The notes under the pieces: generated by a model
Databases searched by the model: none
Told to the model about the DNA's origin: nothing
The model's input: only the letters and a program-made list of their open reading frames with translations
Program-made: the position numbers and the translations under genes
Shown here: positions 1 through 5,536 of the stretch, piece by piece
Layout: every line of letters begins with the position of its first letter
How positions within the stretch are numbered: the first letter of the stretch is position 1
DNA from: JBDREW01 sp043819385
Lineage (GTDB): Bacteria > Patescibacteriota > Minisyncoccia > Minisyncoccales > GWA2-38-27
Reading direction: 5' to 3'
Length of the DNA: 31,007 nt
Assembly: GCA_043819385.1 (NCBI GenBank)
Contig: JBDREW010000059.1
Location: 1 to 31,007, forward strand

Positions 1-1
1 T

Positions 2-784
2 GATTATGATGTAAAATTAAAAGTTTCAAGTCTTTTATTTCCAGGTAGATTTTGTGAAAAAGAAAAATCAATTACTATTGAAGAAGTATTAGGAGATAAT
101 CCTCCTATAGCGAGAATTGTTTGTAATCCTGCTGTTTGTTCAGTATTTTATGGAGACCCTCTTATTTTAGAAAACATGTCTACTGACCCTGATGGAAATG
201 ATGATATTAAAATATCTCAATGGTCTGTTAAAAATCAAGGTCAACTAGATAGTAATTATAATATTAAATCAACTTGTCAGTTATGTAACTATACCCCGCA
301 ACTTGGAATAACAGAGGGCAATTATGTTGTTAAACTTTATGTTGAAGATGAAGTGGGTAATCCTGATACTGCAATTAAAGATTTTAGGATAAAAAGAAGT
401 ATTAATGCTGATTTTGAATGTTCCTTGGATAATGTTCAATGGGATGATTGTGATTTAGATTTTAATCCAATGGAAGGTACAGAATTTTATTTAAGAGATA
501 ATTCTACTCCTTCAGAAGGTGCTACAATCAATTCTTGGACTTGGTTAGATCATAATAATGATGCTTACTTAGGAGAAACTGCTGTTTTAACAGCGAAAAA
601 AGGAGAAATGGTAATAAAATTAACAGTAAGAGATACAATTCCTAGATTTGATTCAGAAACTCATACTATTCGCGGAAAATCATTATATCCTCCAAAATGG
701 TGGGAAATTCCACCATTTGGAATGATTGATTCTTTTGATTTTCTTGCATCTATTTTTTCTAAAACTATGAATTTGTTTAGATAA
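2..784 (+). CDS. PKD-type surface protein, C-terminal part (5' end outside window)
   Basis: The reading frame is open from base 2, so the gene starts upstream; the first ATG (176) is internal and is not taken as the start. The visible 260 residues read as repeated beta-sandwich modules of PKD/Ig type. A phrase near NMSTDPDGNDDIKISQW is followed about 40 residues later by GNYVVKLYVEDEVGNPD, and a second module ends with MVIKLTVRDTIP, the usual edge strand of PKD repeats. Cys residues (CNPAVC, CQLC, ECSLDNVQWDDC) may form disulfides, which fits an exported protein. No catalytic motif or C-terminal anchor is seen. The role is probably adhesion or surface structure, inferred from the fold only. 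A GC hairpin with a T-run at 1104-1129 could end its transcript. Confidence 0.7.
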   Translation, partial: DYDVKLKVSSLLFPGRFCEKEKSITIEEVLGDNPPIARIVCNPAVCSVFYGDPLILENMSTDPDGNDDIKISQWSVKNQGQLDSNYNIKSTCQLCNYTPQLGITEGNYVVKLYVEDEVGNPDTAIKDFRIKRSINADFECSLDNVQWDDCDLDFNPMEGTEFYLRDNSTPSEGATINSWTWLDHNNDAYLGETAVLTAKKGEMVIKLTVRDTIPRFDSETHTIRGKSLYPPKWWEIPPFGMIDSFDFLASIFSKTMNLFR

Positions 785-800
785 TAGAGGAAAGATTAAA

Positions 801-865
801 AAAGCCCAGACATCTTTAGAGAGAAACAAGAAGCTGGTAGAGGTCGGGTCTCGGAAAAGGAGAGA
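801..865 (+). repeat. Family A hairpin repeat, copy 1 (degenerate)
   Basis: The right arm AGAGGTCGGGTCTCGG is intact. The left arm (GCCCAGACATCT) has several mismatches, so this is the most decayed of the eight copies. It is purine-rich on the + strand like the others. Confidence 0.75.
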
Positions 866-972
866 AAAGCGAAAAATTCAAAATTATTTTATTGAAAATT
901 AAAAATTGAAAATTATCCATCACAACTAAAAATTTCTTTGAAACTTTAATGTGAGGACAAGAAAATTAAAAA

Positions 973-1052
973 GGAGAGGGAAAGTTTAAAAGAGACCTGA
1001 CCTCTCTTAGAGAGGGAAAAGAAGTTTTGTAGAGGTCGGGGCTCGGGAGAGC
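973..1052 (+). repeat. Family A hairpin repeat, copy 2
   Basis: The left arm GAGACCTGACCTCT and right arm AGAGGTCGGGGCTC flank a purine-rich loop (TTAGAGAGGGAAAAGAAG...). The arms pair with only one mismatch and one G-U wobble if transcribed. Confidence 0.85.
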
Positions 1053-1103
1053 AAAAAAAGAAAAAATTAAAAATTAGATATTAAAAATTAAAATAAAGGG
1101 AGG

Positions 1104-1129
1104 AAAAGGGGAAAAATAACCCCTTTTTT
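1104..1129 (+). terminator. Intrinsic terminator-like hairpin
   Basis: AAAAGGGG pairs with CCCCTTTT across an 8-nt A-rich loop and is followed by TT. It probably ends transcription from the PKD gene. The stem is only 8 bp, four of them G-C. Confidence 0.55.
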
Positions 1130-1261
1130 CTTTTAAAATTAAGTTATTAAAAATTTATTTAAACCTAAAAATTAGAAATCCAAAATTATTTTATTATATG
1201 AGGGCTTGATTATTTCTTGATTTTATTGTAAATTAAATAATAAGTTATTAGTTTTATTTTA

Positions 1262-1294
1262 TTGAATGTTTTTGATTAAATCAAAAACATTCAA
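1262..1294. repeat. 33-base perfect palindrome upstream of rpmF
   Basis: Two 16-base arms (TTGAATGTTTTTGATT and its complement) flank a single central base. It lies 34 bases before the rpmF start. It could be a DNA operator or a leader hairpin; it has no T-run of its own, so it is not called a terminator. Confidence 0.6.
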
Positions 1295-1328
1295 ATACTT
1301 AATACATTATACTTAATACTTAATATAT

Positions 1329-1613
1329 ATGGCTGTCCCAAAACAAAGACATACAAAATCAAGAAGAAACAAAAGAAGATCTCATATTTTTATTAAGAGT
1401 TCTGCTTTTGGTGTATGTCCAAAATGTGGAAAATTTATTCGTTCCCATACAACTTGTGAACATTGCGGATTTTATAAAGGAGTAGAAGTAATTGATGTTT
1501 TAAAAAAATTAACTAAAAAAGAAAAGAAAATAAGAGAAAAAGAAATGGCTTCAAAGGAAAAAGAGGACCAAAAAGAAAAACCATTATCAATGGAACAATT
1601 ATCAAAGAAGTAA
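1329..1613 (+). CDS. rpmF: Large ribosomal subunit protein bL32
   Basis: bL32 is a small zinc-ribbon protein of the 50S subunit. The N-terminus MAVPKQRHTKSRRNKRRSH is characteristic. Two CxxC pairs (C30/C33 and C43/C46) form the zinc site, seen as CPKCGK and CEHCGF. At 94 residues it is longer than the usual 55-65; the extra part is a Lys/Glu-rich tail after residue 60, probably disordered. It opens a run of translation genes followed by nusB, rnc, rpsP, khpA and trmD, all on the same strand. No Shine-Dalgarno is seen; the start is preceded by tandem ACTTAAT units. Identification is secure, the tail's role is unknown. Confidence 0.96.
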   Translation: MAVPKQRHTKSRRNKRRSHIFIKSSAFGVCPKCGKFIRSHTTCEHCGFYKGVEVIDVLKKLTKKEKKIREKEMASKEKEDQKEKPLSMEQLSKK

Positions 1614-1629
1614 ATCTAAATATCAAAAG

Positions 1630-1712
1630 AGGGAGAAAGGAAAGCTGAGAAGAGCCCCGACCTCTCTTAGAGAGGGAGAGGAAGTTTTGTAGAGGTCGGG
1701 TCTCGGAAAGGG
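1630..1712 (+). repeat. Family A hairpin repeat, copy 3
   Basis: It lies between rpmF and nusB. The left arm GAGCCCCGACCTCT and right arm AGAGGTCGGGTCTC pair with one mismatch, flanking the loop CTTAGAGAGGGAGAGGAAG. It is preceded by the purine-rich GGAAAGCTGAGA lead shared with other copies. Confidence 0.88.
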
Positions 1713-1771
1713 ATTTGAATTTTAATTTGTAATTTTGATTTTTTAATACTTAATACTTAATACATTTTATT

Positions 1772-2200
1772 ATGGCTTCAAGACATTTATCACGTTCAAT
1801 AGCAATGCAAAGCTTATATGAGTGGGATTTTTTAGGTAAAAAATCAAAAGACCTTGAAGGAATTGTTGAAAAAAATATTAAAGAATTTGGTCCAGGATTA
1901 GAAAGTGAAACATTTGTTTGGCAGATAGTAAATGGAGTTGTTTCAAAGTTATCTGATATTGATAAAATTATTGAAAAGGCAGCTCCTGAGTGGCCGATAG
2001 AACAAATTACTATTGTTGATAGAAATGTTTTAAGAATTGGATTATATGAGCTTCTTTATGAAAGTAAAAAAGAAGTTCCTCCAAAAGTAGCTATAAATGA
2101 AGCAATTGAATTAGCTAAAACATTTGGAGGGGAAAGCTCGGGAAAATTTATAAATGGAGTTCTTGGAACTGTTTATAAACAAATAGATATAAAGTCATAA
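1772..2200 (+). CDS. nusB: Transcription antitermination factor NusB
   Basis: NusB is an all-helical RNA-binding protein that joins NusE (uS10) on boxA RNA to support rRNA antitermination. The whole 142-residue length fits the family. The N-terminal helix SRHLSRSIAMQSLYEWDF, the central PEWPIEQITIVDRNVLRIGLYELLY block and the C-terminal PPKVAINEAIELAKTFGGESSGKFINGVLG block are the hallmark segments. The start ATGGCTTCAAG directly follows tandem TACTTAA units and has no Shine-Dalgarno. It sits between rpmF and rnc, as expected for an RNA-metabolism cluster. Confidence 0.95.
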   Translation: MASRHLSRSIAMQSLYEWDFLGKKSKDLEGIVEKNIKEFGPGLESETFVWQIVNGVVSKLSDIDKIIEKAAPEWPIEQITIVDRNVLRIGLYELLYESKKEVPPKVAINEAIELAKTFGGESSGKFINGVLGTVYKQIDIKS

Positions 2201-2220
2201 AACTTGTAACATATAACATG

Positions 2221-2256
2221 TAACACAAAAAATATATTTTTCAGAATTTTGTGTTA
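2221..2256 (+). promoter_or_regulatory. Hairpin in the nusB-rnc gap, possible RNase III target
   Basis: TAACACAAAA (2221-2230) is complementary to TTTTGTGTTA (2247-2256). The helix can be extended outward with mismatches through the ATATAACATG and TTATATCTTG flanks. It ends 24 bases before the GTG start of rnc. RNase III controls its own mRNA through a leader hairpin in E. coli; a similar use here is inference. Confidence 0.45.
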
Positions 2257-2280
2257 TAGCTTATATCTTGTAAGAAATTC

Positions 2281-2997
2281 GTGAAAAACTTTTCATCAGA
2301 AGAATATTTGGATAATTTATTAGAAAAATACGAAGGTTTAGAAAAAAAGTTAAATTTTAAGTTTAAGAATAAAGATTTGCTTATTCAAGCATTTGTTCAC
2401 CGTTCTTTTTTAAATGAGAATCCTAATTTTAAACTTTTTCATAATGAAAGATTAGAATTTTTAGGAGATGCAATATTAGAGCATATAGTCACAGAATATT
2501 TATATACTAATTATCCTAAAAAATTAGAAGGGGAATTAACAAGTTGGAGAGCTGCTTTAGTAAATACTAAAATGTTGTCAAAAATTGCTAAAAGTTTGGG
2601 ATTTGATGATTATCTTTTACTTTCACAAGGAGAGTTAAAAGAGAAGGGTAGAGCAAGACAATATATATTAGCAGATATCTTTGAAAGCTTTATTGGTTCA
2701 TTATACCTTGACCAAGGGTTAAATATATGTAAAAGTTTCATTGAAAAGCATTTAATAAAAGAATTGGACAATATTATCAAAGAAGGTCTTTATAAAGATG
2801 CAAAATCAGATTATCAGGAACAAGCACAAGAGAAAAAGGGAATTACACCTACTTACAGAGTTTTAAAAGAAGTAGGTCCTGATCATGCTAAAGAATTTAC
2901 TGTTGGAGTTTATCTTAATAGTAAATTAATTGCAAAAGGAAAAGGACTTTCCAAGCAAGAAGCGGAAGAAGAAGCAGCTAAGAATGCATTAAAATAA
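2281..2997 (+). CDS. rnc: Ribonuclease III
   Basis: RNase III cleaves double-stranded RNA, including rRNA precursors. The 238 residues hold a complete enzyme. The catalytic signature NERLEFLGDA spans residues 55-64 (E59 and D63 are metal ligands), and the second acidic pair lies in ADIFESFIGS (D132, E135). A double-stranded RNA-binding domain follows from about residue 168, ending LSKQEAEEEAAKNALK. The start is GTG at 2281; no nearby in-frame ATG offers an alternative. It lies 80 bases after nusB and is preceded by a hairpin. Many strong intergenic hairpins in this window are plausible substrates. Confidence 0.96.
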   Translation: MKNFSSEEYLDNLLEKYEGLEKKLNFKFKNKDLLIQAFVHRSFLNENPNFKLFHNERLEFLGDAILEHIVTEYLYTNYPKKLEGELTSWRAALVNTKMLSKIAKSLGFDDYLLLSQGELKEKGRARQYILADIFESFIGSLYLDQGLNICKSFIEKHLIKELDNIIKEGLYKDAKSDYQEQAQEKKGITPTYRVLKEVGPDHAKEFTVGVYLNSKLIAKGKGLSKQEAEEEAAKNALK

Positions 2998-3016
2998 TTA
3001 AAAATTAAAATAGAGG

Positions 3017-3102
3017 AAAAGGGGAAAGCTAAGAAGAGCCCCGACCTCTTTTAGAGAGGGAGAGGAAGTTTTTTAGAGGTCGGGTCTCGGAAAGGGAGAG
3101 GA
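3017..3102 (+). repeat. Family A hairpin repeat, copy 4
   Basis: It lies between rnc and rpsP. The arms GAGCCCCGACCTC and GAGGTCGGGTCTC flank TTTTAGAGAGGGAGAGGAAG, preceded by GGGGAAAGCTAAGAA and followed by GGAAAGGGAGAGG. Confidence 0.88.
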
Positions 3103-3140
3103 GAAAGATTAGAAATTAAAAATTAAAAATTATATTCATT

Positions 3141-3629
3141 ATGTTATCAATTCGTTTATTTAGAACAGGTAAGAAAAATCAGCCATTTTTTAAGATTGTA
3201 GTGACTGATAAAAGAAGACCGCCAAAAGGAGGTCGTTTTGTTGAAGAAGTTGGTTTTGTTAATCCATTAACTAAAGAAAAATCATTAAAAGCAGAAAGAA
3301 TAAAATATTGGATTTCAAAAGGAGCTCAACCATCAGATACTATTAATAATCTTTTAATAAAAGAAAAGATTATTGAAGGTAAAAAAGTGGCTTTACATAA
3401 TAAGAAAAAGATGAAGAAAGGAGAAGAAGCAGTTAAGCCCACTGAAAAGTCGCTTGCAGATAAGGTTGAAGAAGTAAAGCCAGTAGAGCCAGTAAAACCC
3501 GAAGAAGTTAAAAATGAAGAAGTAAAACCAGAAGAAGTTAAACCAGAAGAAGTAAAAAATGAAGAAGTAAAACCTGAAGAAGTAAAGCCCGAAGAAGATA
3601 CAAAAGAGAGCAAAGATGAAACAAAATAG
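3141..3629 (+). CDS. rpsP: Small ribosomal subunit protein bS16 with long acidic repeat tail
   Basis: The first 85 or so residues are a normal bS16, a 30S assembly protein: MLSIRLFRTGKKNQPFFKIV, then DKRRPPKGGRFVEEVGFVNPL and AERIKYWISKGAQPSDT. The protein is 162 residues against 80-90 in most bacteria. From about residue 97 it becomes low-complexity, dominated by KPEEV and KNEEV pentapeptides, probably disordered and strongly acidic. The matching DNA (3469-3600) is a 15-base tandem repeat able to change length by slippage. It is followed by a hairpin (3630-3654) and a consensus promoter for the next gene. rpsP-khpA-trmD order is kept, but rimM is absent. Confidence 0.95.
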   Translation: MLSIRLFRTGKKNQPFFKIVVTDKRRPPKGGRFVEEVGFVNPLTKEKSLKAERIKYWISKGAQPSDTINNLLIKEKIIEGKKVALHNKKKMKKGEEAVKPTEKSLADKVEEVKPVEPVKPEEVKNEEVKPEEVKPEEVKNEEVKPEEVKPEEDTKESKDETK

Positions 3630-3654
3630 AATATAGAGGTCTTGCCTCTATATT
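3630..3654 (+). other. Perfect hairpin directly after rpsP
   Basis: AATATAGAGG and CCTCTATATT pair perfectly over a 5-nt loop (TCTTG), starting one base after the stop codon. There is no T-run, so it looks like a 3'-end stabiliser or processing site and not an intrinsic terminator. Confidence 0.55.
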
Positions 3655-3674
3655 GGTGGCGAATAGGAATAATA

Positions 3675-3703
3675 TTGACATAAATTATAGAAAGGAATAT
3701 AAT
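3675..3703 (+). promoter_or_regulatory. Consensus promoter for khpA
   Basis: TTGACA at 3675-3680 and TATAAT at 3698-3703 are separated by 17 bases, a perfect sigma-70-type match. Transcription would begin near 3710, giving a leader of about 50 bases before the khpA start at 3759. Confidence 0.85.
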
Positions 3704-3758
3704 TATAATACATTGGTAAAGGTCGGTATTGAAAAAGAAATTAATCTGAATAAGATAT

Positions 3759-4082
3759 ATGGCAAAAGAAACTAATGATCAAGAATTTCTTGAATATATC
3801 ATTACCGCATTGGTTGACCACCCAGATGATGTAAAAGTTGAAAGAAAAGTTGATGAAATGGGTGTTTTACTTTCTTTGAAAGTAAATCCAGAAGATATGG
3901 GTCAAATCATTGGTCGTGCAGGTGCTACTGCTAGAGCTATTAGATCTTTAGTTAGAATCGTTGGCTTGAAAAATCATGCCAGAGTTAATTTAAAGATTGA
4001 AGAGCCAGAAGGTGGTAGAAGTCCTGTTCATGATGATAAATCTACTTCTAAAGATAAAGATTTAGAGGATTTGAAACTATAA
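3759..4082 (+). CDS. khpA: KH-domain RNA-binding protein (KhpA/YlqC type)
   Basis: This is a single KH domain protein that binds RNA and in other bacteria pairs with KhpB. The GxxG loop is GRAG at residues 52-55 in MGQIIGRAGATARAIRSLVRIV, which matches the family closely. It has 107 residues; the family is usually 75-85, and the surplus is a charged tail after residue 83. Its place between rpsP and trmD is the classic one. It has its own consensus promoter (3675-3703) and is followed by a strong terminator (4105-4142), so it may be transcribed alone. Confidence 0.92.
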   Translation: MAKETNDQEFLEYIITALVDHPDDVKVERKVDEMGVLLSLKVNPEDMGQIIGRAGATARAIRSLVRIVGLKNHARVNLKIEEPEGGRSPVHDDKSTSKDKDLEDLKL

Positions 4083-4104
4083 GATCAGATTTACTATTAA
4101 AAAG

Positions 4105-4142
4105 AACAATGCTACACTTTAAGTGATAGCATTGTTTTTTTT
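4105..4142 (+). terminator. Strong intrinsic terminator after khpA
   Basis: AACAATGCTA pairs with TAGCATTGTT, with an inner CACT/AGTG helix, followed by eight T residues. It separates khpA from trmD. Confidence 0.88.
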
Positions 4143-4167
4143 AAAATAAAATTTTTTAATAATAAAA

Positions 4168-4836
4168 ATGATTAAATTTGATATAATTACAATTTTTCCA
4201 GAAATTTTTAATTCTTATTTTAAAGAGAGTTTAATTGGACGTGCTCAAAAAAATAAATTAATAAAAATTGATGTTCATAATTTAAGGGAATATACATCTG
4301 ATAAACATAAATCAGTTGATGATAAACCGTTTGGTGGGGGATTAGGTATGGTTATGAAGGTAGAGCCGATCTTTAATGCGGTGTCAGTTTTAAAGAAAAA
4401 GAATCAAAAAACAAAAGTTGTTTTATTTACTCCAAGAGGAAAAAAATTTAATCAGAAAATTGCTAATCAATTAAGTAAATTAGACCAAATAATTTTTATT
4501 TGCGGAAGATATGAAGGAATAGATGAAAGAGTAGCTAAAAAAATTGCTAATATTGAATTATCAGTAGGAGATTATGTTTTAATGGGGGGTGAAGTGCCAG
4601 CTATGATAGCAATAGAAACAATATCAAGATTAATTCCAGGAGTGGTTGGAAAAAAAGAATTTTTAGAAAAAAGGGGATTAAAAAGTAAGGGATTTATTGA
4701 ATATCCTCAATATACTCGTCCTGATGTTTTTAAGCCGAAAAAAGGAGATGAATGGAAAGTGCCAAAAGTATTACTTTCAGGTAATCATAAAAAGATTGAA
4801 GAATGGCATAAAAAAAACCAAAAAATCATTGATTAA
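4168..4836 (+). CDS. trmD: tRNA (guanine-37-N1)-methyltransferase TrmD
   Basis: TrmD is a SPOUT-class methyltransferase that makes m1G37 in tRNAs reading CNN codons and so prevents frameshifting. The knotted-fold motifs are all present: DDKPFGGGLGMVMKVEP (51-67), IFICGRYEGIDERV (109-122) and LSVGDYVLMGGEVPAMIAIE (131-150). A normal C-terminal helical domain follows, with PQYTRPDVFKPKKGDEWKVPKVLLSGNHKKIEEWH. Its 222 residues are typical. It starts 25 bases after a strong terminator, so it needs its own promoter; the AT-rich spacer gives no clear match. A promoter for tRNA-Tyr follows. Confidence 0.97.
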   Translation: MIKFDIITIFPEIFNSYFKESLIGRAQKNKLIKIDVHNLREYTSDKHKSVDDKPFGGGLGMVMKVEPIFNAVSVLKKKNQKTKVVLFTPRGKKFNQKIANQLSKLDQIIFICGRYEGIDERVAKKIANIELSVGDYVLMGGEVPAMIAIETISRLIPGVVGKKEFLEKRGLKSKGFIEYPQYTRPDVFKPKKGDEWKVPKVLLSGNHKKIEEWHKKNQKIID

Positions 4837-4854
4837 TAGATGATTTTATAGTAT

Positions 4855-4860
4855 TATAAT
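4855..4860 (+). promoter_or_regulatory. -10 element for the tRNA-Tyr/tRNA-Thr unit
   Basis: TATAAT ends 14 bases before the mature 5' end of tRNA-Tyr. No good -35 is seen at 17 bases; TTGATT at 4829-4834 would leave a 20-base spacer. Confidence 0.5.
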
Positions 4861-4874
4861 AAAGTGATAAATTT

Positions 4875-4958
4875 GGGCAGGTGGTGGAGTAGTCAAACAC
4901 ATCAGACTGTAAATCTGACGGCCTTGTGCCTACGGGGGTGCAAATCCCTCTCTGCCCA
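4875..4958 (+). tRNA. tRNA-Tyr (GTA)
   Basis: The acceptor GGGCAGG pairs with TCTGCCC, the discriminator is A (4958), and CCA is not encoded. The anticodon arm TCAGA-CTGTAAA-TCTGA gives GTA. A long variable arm marks it as class II, as expected for bacterial tRNA-Tyr. The T-loop is TGCAAAT in place of TTCRANN, so position 55 is G. Aligned to E. coli tRNA-Tyr, the D-loop GGAGTAGTCAAA has A18-G19 in place of G18-G19. The two unusual bases are partners in the tRNA elbow (see findings). Confidence 0.95.
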
Positions 4959-4974
4959 CAGAGTAAAGCAGAGT

Positions 4975-5047
4975 GCCGAGATAGCTCAGCTGGTAGAGCA
5001 CTCCCATGGTAAGGGAAAGGTCACGAGTTCAAATCTCGTTCTCGGCT
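4975..5047 (+). tRNA. tRNA-Thr (GGT)
   Basis: The acceptor GCCGAGA pairs with TCTCGGC, with discriminator T and no encoded CCA. The D-arm GCTC-AGCTGGTA-GAGC and T-loop TTCAAAT are canonical. The anticodon loop ATGGTAA gives GGT. The outer pair of the anticodon stem is a C-A mismatch. It lies 16 bases after tRNA-Tyr and is probably co-transcribed with it. Confidence 0.95.
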
Positions 5048-5066
5048 TACGATAAAGTAATTAAGT

Positions 5067-5140
5067 AAAAATAAGAATCTGTCTCGCTTCGCTCGTCAGA
5101 ACCTTGATTCGTTAAGGTAAAATTATAAAATCTTAAATTA
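5067..5140 (+). repeat. Family B dispersed repeat, copy 1
   Basis: It reads AATAAGAATCTGTCTCGCTT, then CGCTCGTCAG, then ACCTTGATTCGTTAAGGT, then an AT-rich tail. The ACCTT/AAGGT mini-hairpin is shared by all copies (others at 11679-11758, inverted, and 27128-27202). It lies between tRNA-Thr and rpmG. Confidence 0.8.
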
Positions 5141-5147
5141 AAAAAAT

Positions 5148-5312
5148 ATGGCAAAAAGAAAACAACAATTTGTTAAATTTCAATGTACTATTTGTAAAAG
5201 AATAAATTATTTTGTACATAAGTCAAAGCAAATGACAGAAGAAAAATTGGAATTAAAAAAATTCTGCAAGTGGTGTAAGAAACATACACCACATAAAGAA
5301 ATGAAGAAATAA
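5148..5312 (+). CDS. rpmG: Large ribosomal subunit protein bL33
   Basis: This 54-residue gene starts at ATGGCAAAAAGAAAA and ends TAA. The product begins MAKRKQQFVKFQCTICKRIN and ends KWCKKHTPHKEMKK. The KHTPHKE ending and two CxxC pairs (C13/C16, C40/C43) identify a zinc-binding bL33 of the 50S subunit. In many bacteria rpmG sits beside tRNA-Trp and secE-nusG; here tRNA-Trp follows 29 bases later but secE and nusG are absent. The gene has no Shine-Dalgarno. Confidence 0.95.
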   Translation: MAKRKQQFVKFQCTICKRINYFVHKSKQMTEEKLELKKFCKWCKKHTPHKEMKK

Positions 5313-5341
5313 ATTAAGTATTAAGTGTTAAAAATATAAAA

Positions 5342-5413
5342 GGGGACGTGGTGAAATTGGTATCACGGGAATCTCCAAAATTTTTGTTCCAGGTTCGAGT
5401 CCTGGCGTCCCCG
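5342..5413 (+). tRNA. tRNA-Trp (CCA)
   Basis: The acceptor GGGGACG pairs with CGTCCCC and the discriminator is G, as in bacterial tRNA-Trp. The D-arm is GTGA-AATTGGTA-TCAC and the T-loop TTCGAGT, both canonical. The anticodon loop CTCCAAA gives CCA. The anticodon stem GGAAT/ATTTT has two G-T pairs and is weak. A tRNA with only a CCA anticodon agrees with TGA being a stop. Confidence 0.94.
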
Positions 5414-5415
5414 CA

Positions 5416-5453
5416 AAAAAAATCGTCTAATTATTTAATTTAGACGATTTTTT
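5416..5453 (+). terminator. Terminator after tRNA-Trp
   Basis: AAAAATCGTCTAA pairs with TTAGACGATTTTT over a 9-nt AT loop, with flanking A and T runs, so it can act on either strand. Confidence 0.88.
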
Positions 5454-5492
5454 GATTAATTCACGATTTTTAATTTTTAGTTTTAAAGAAAC

Positions 5493-5522
5493 AAAAAATC
5501 AGCCCCTTAGAGCTGTTTTTTT
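5493..5522 (-). terminator. Probable terminator for the minus-strand glycosyltransferase operon
   Basis: CAGC/GCTG is flanked by A and T runs. It lies 15 bases past the stop codon of the minus-strand gene ending at 5537 and would produce a hairpin followed by Us on that strand. Confidence 0.55.
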
Positions 5523-5536
5523 GTGTTAGAACATTT

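Larger units (their letters stand above)
785..1328. other. Intergenic region with two hairpin repeats, a terminator and an AT palindrome
   Basis: This 544-base gap holds no credible gene. It contains two copies of the family A hairpin repeat (801-865 and 973-1052), AT-rich stretches built from AAAATT-like units, a terminator-like hairpin (1104-1129), a 33-base palindrome (1262-1294) and tandem TACTTAA-like units just before rpmF. Confidence 0.7.

Noticed and set aside
801..3102. Family A hairpins as a CRISPR array
   Set aside because: Copies are hundreds of bases apart with genes between them, and there are no regular spacers or cas genes.
3326..3613. Minus-strand frame with repeated SSGFTSS sequence
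   Set aside because: It is the reverse complement of the acidic repeat in rpsP, with no start signal or family match.
4864..5055. Plus-strand frame across tRNA-Tyr and tRNA-Thr
   Set aside because: It lies on two structured tRNA genes and its composition follows them.
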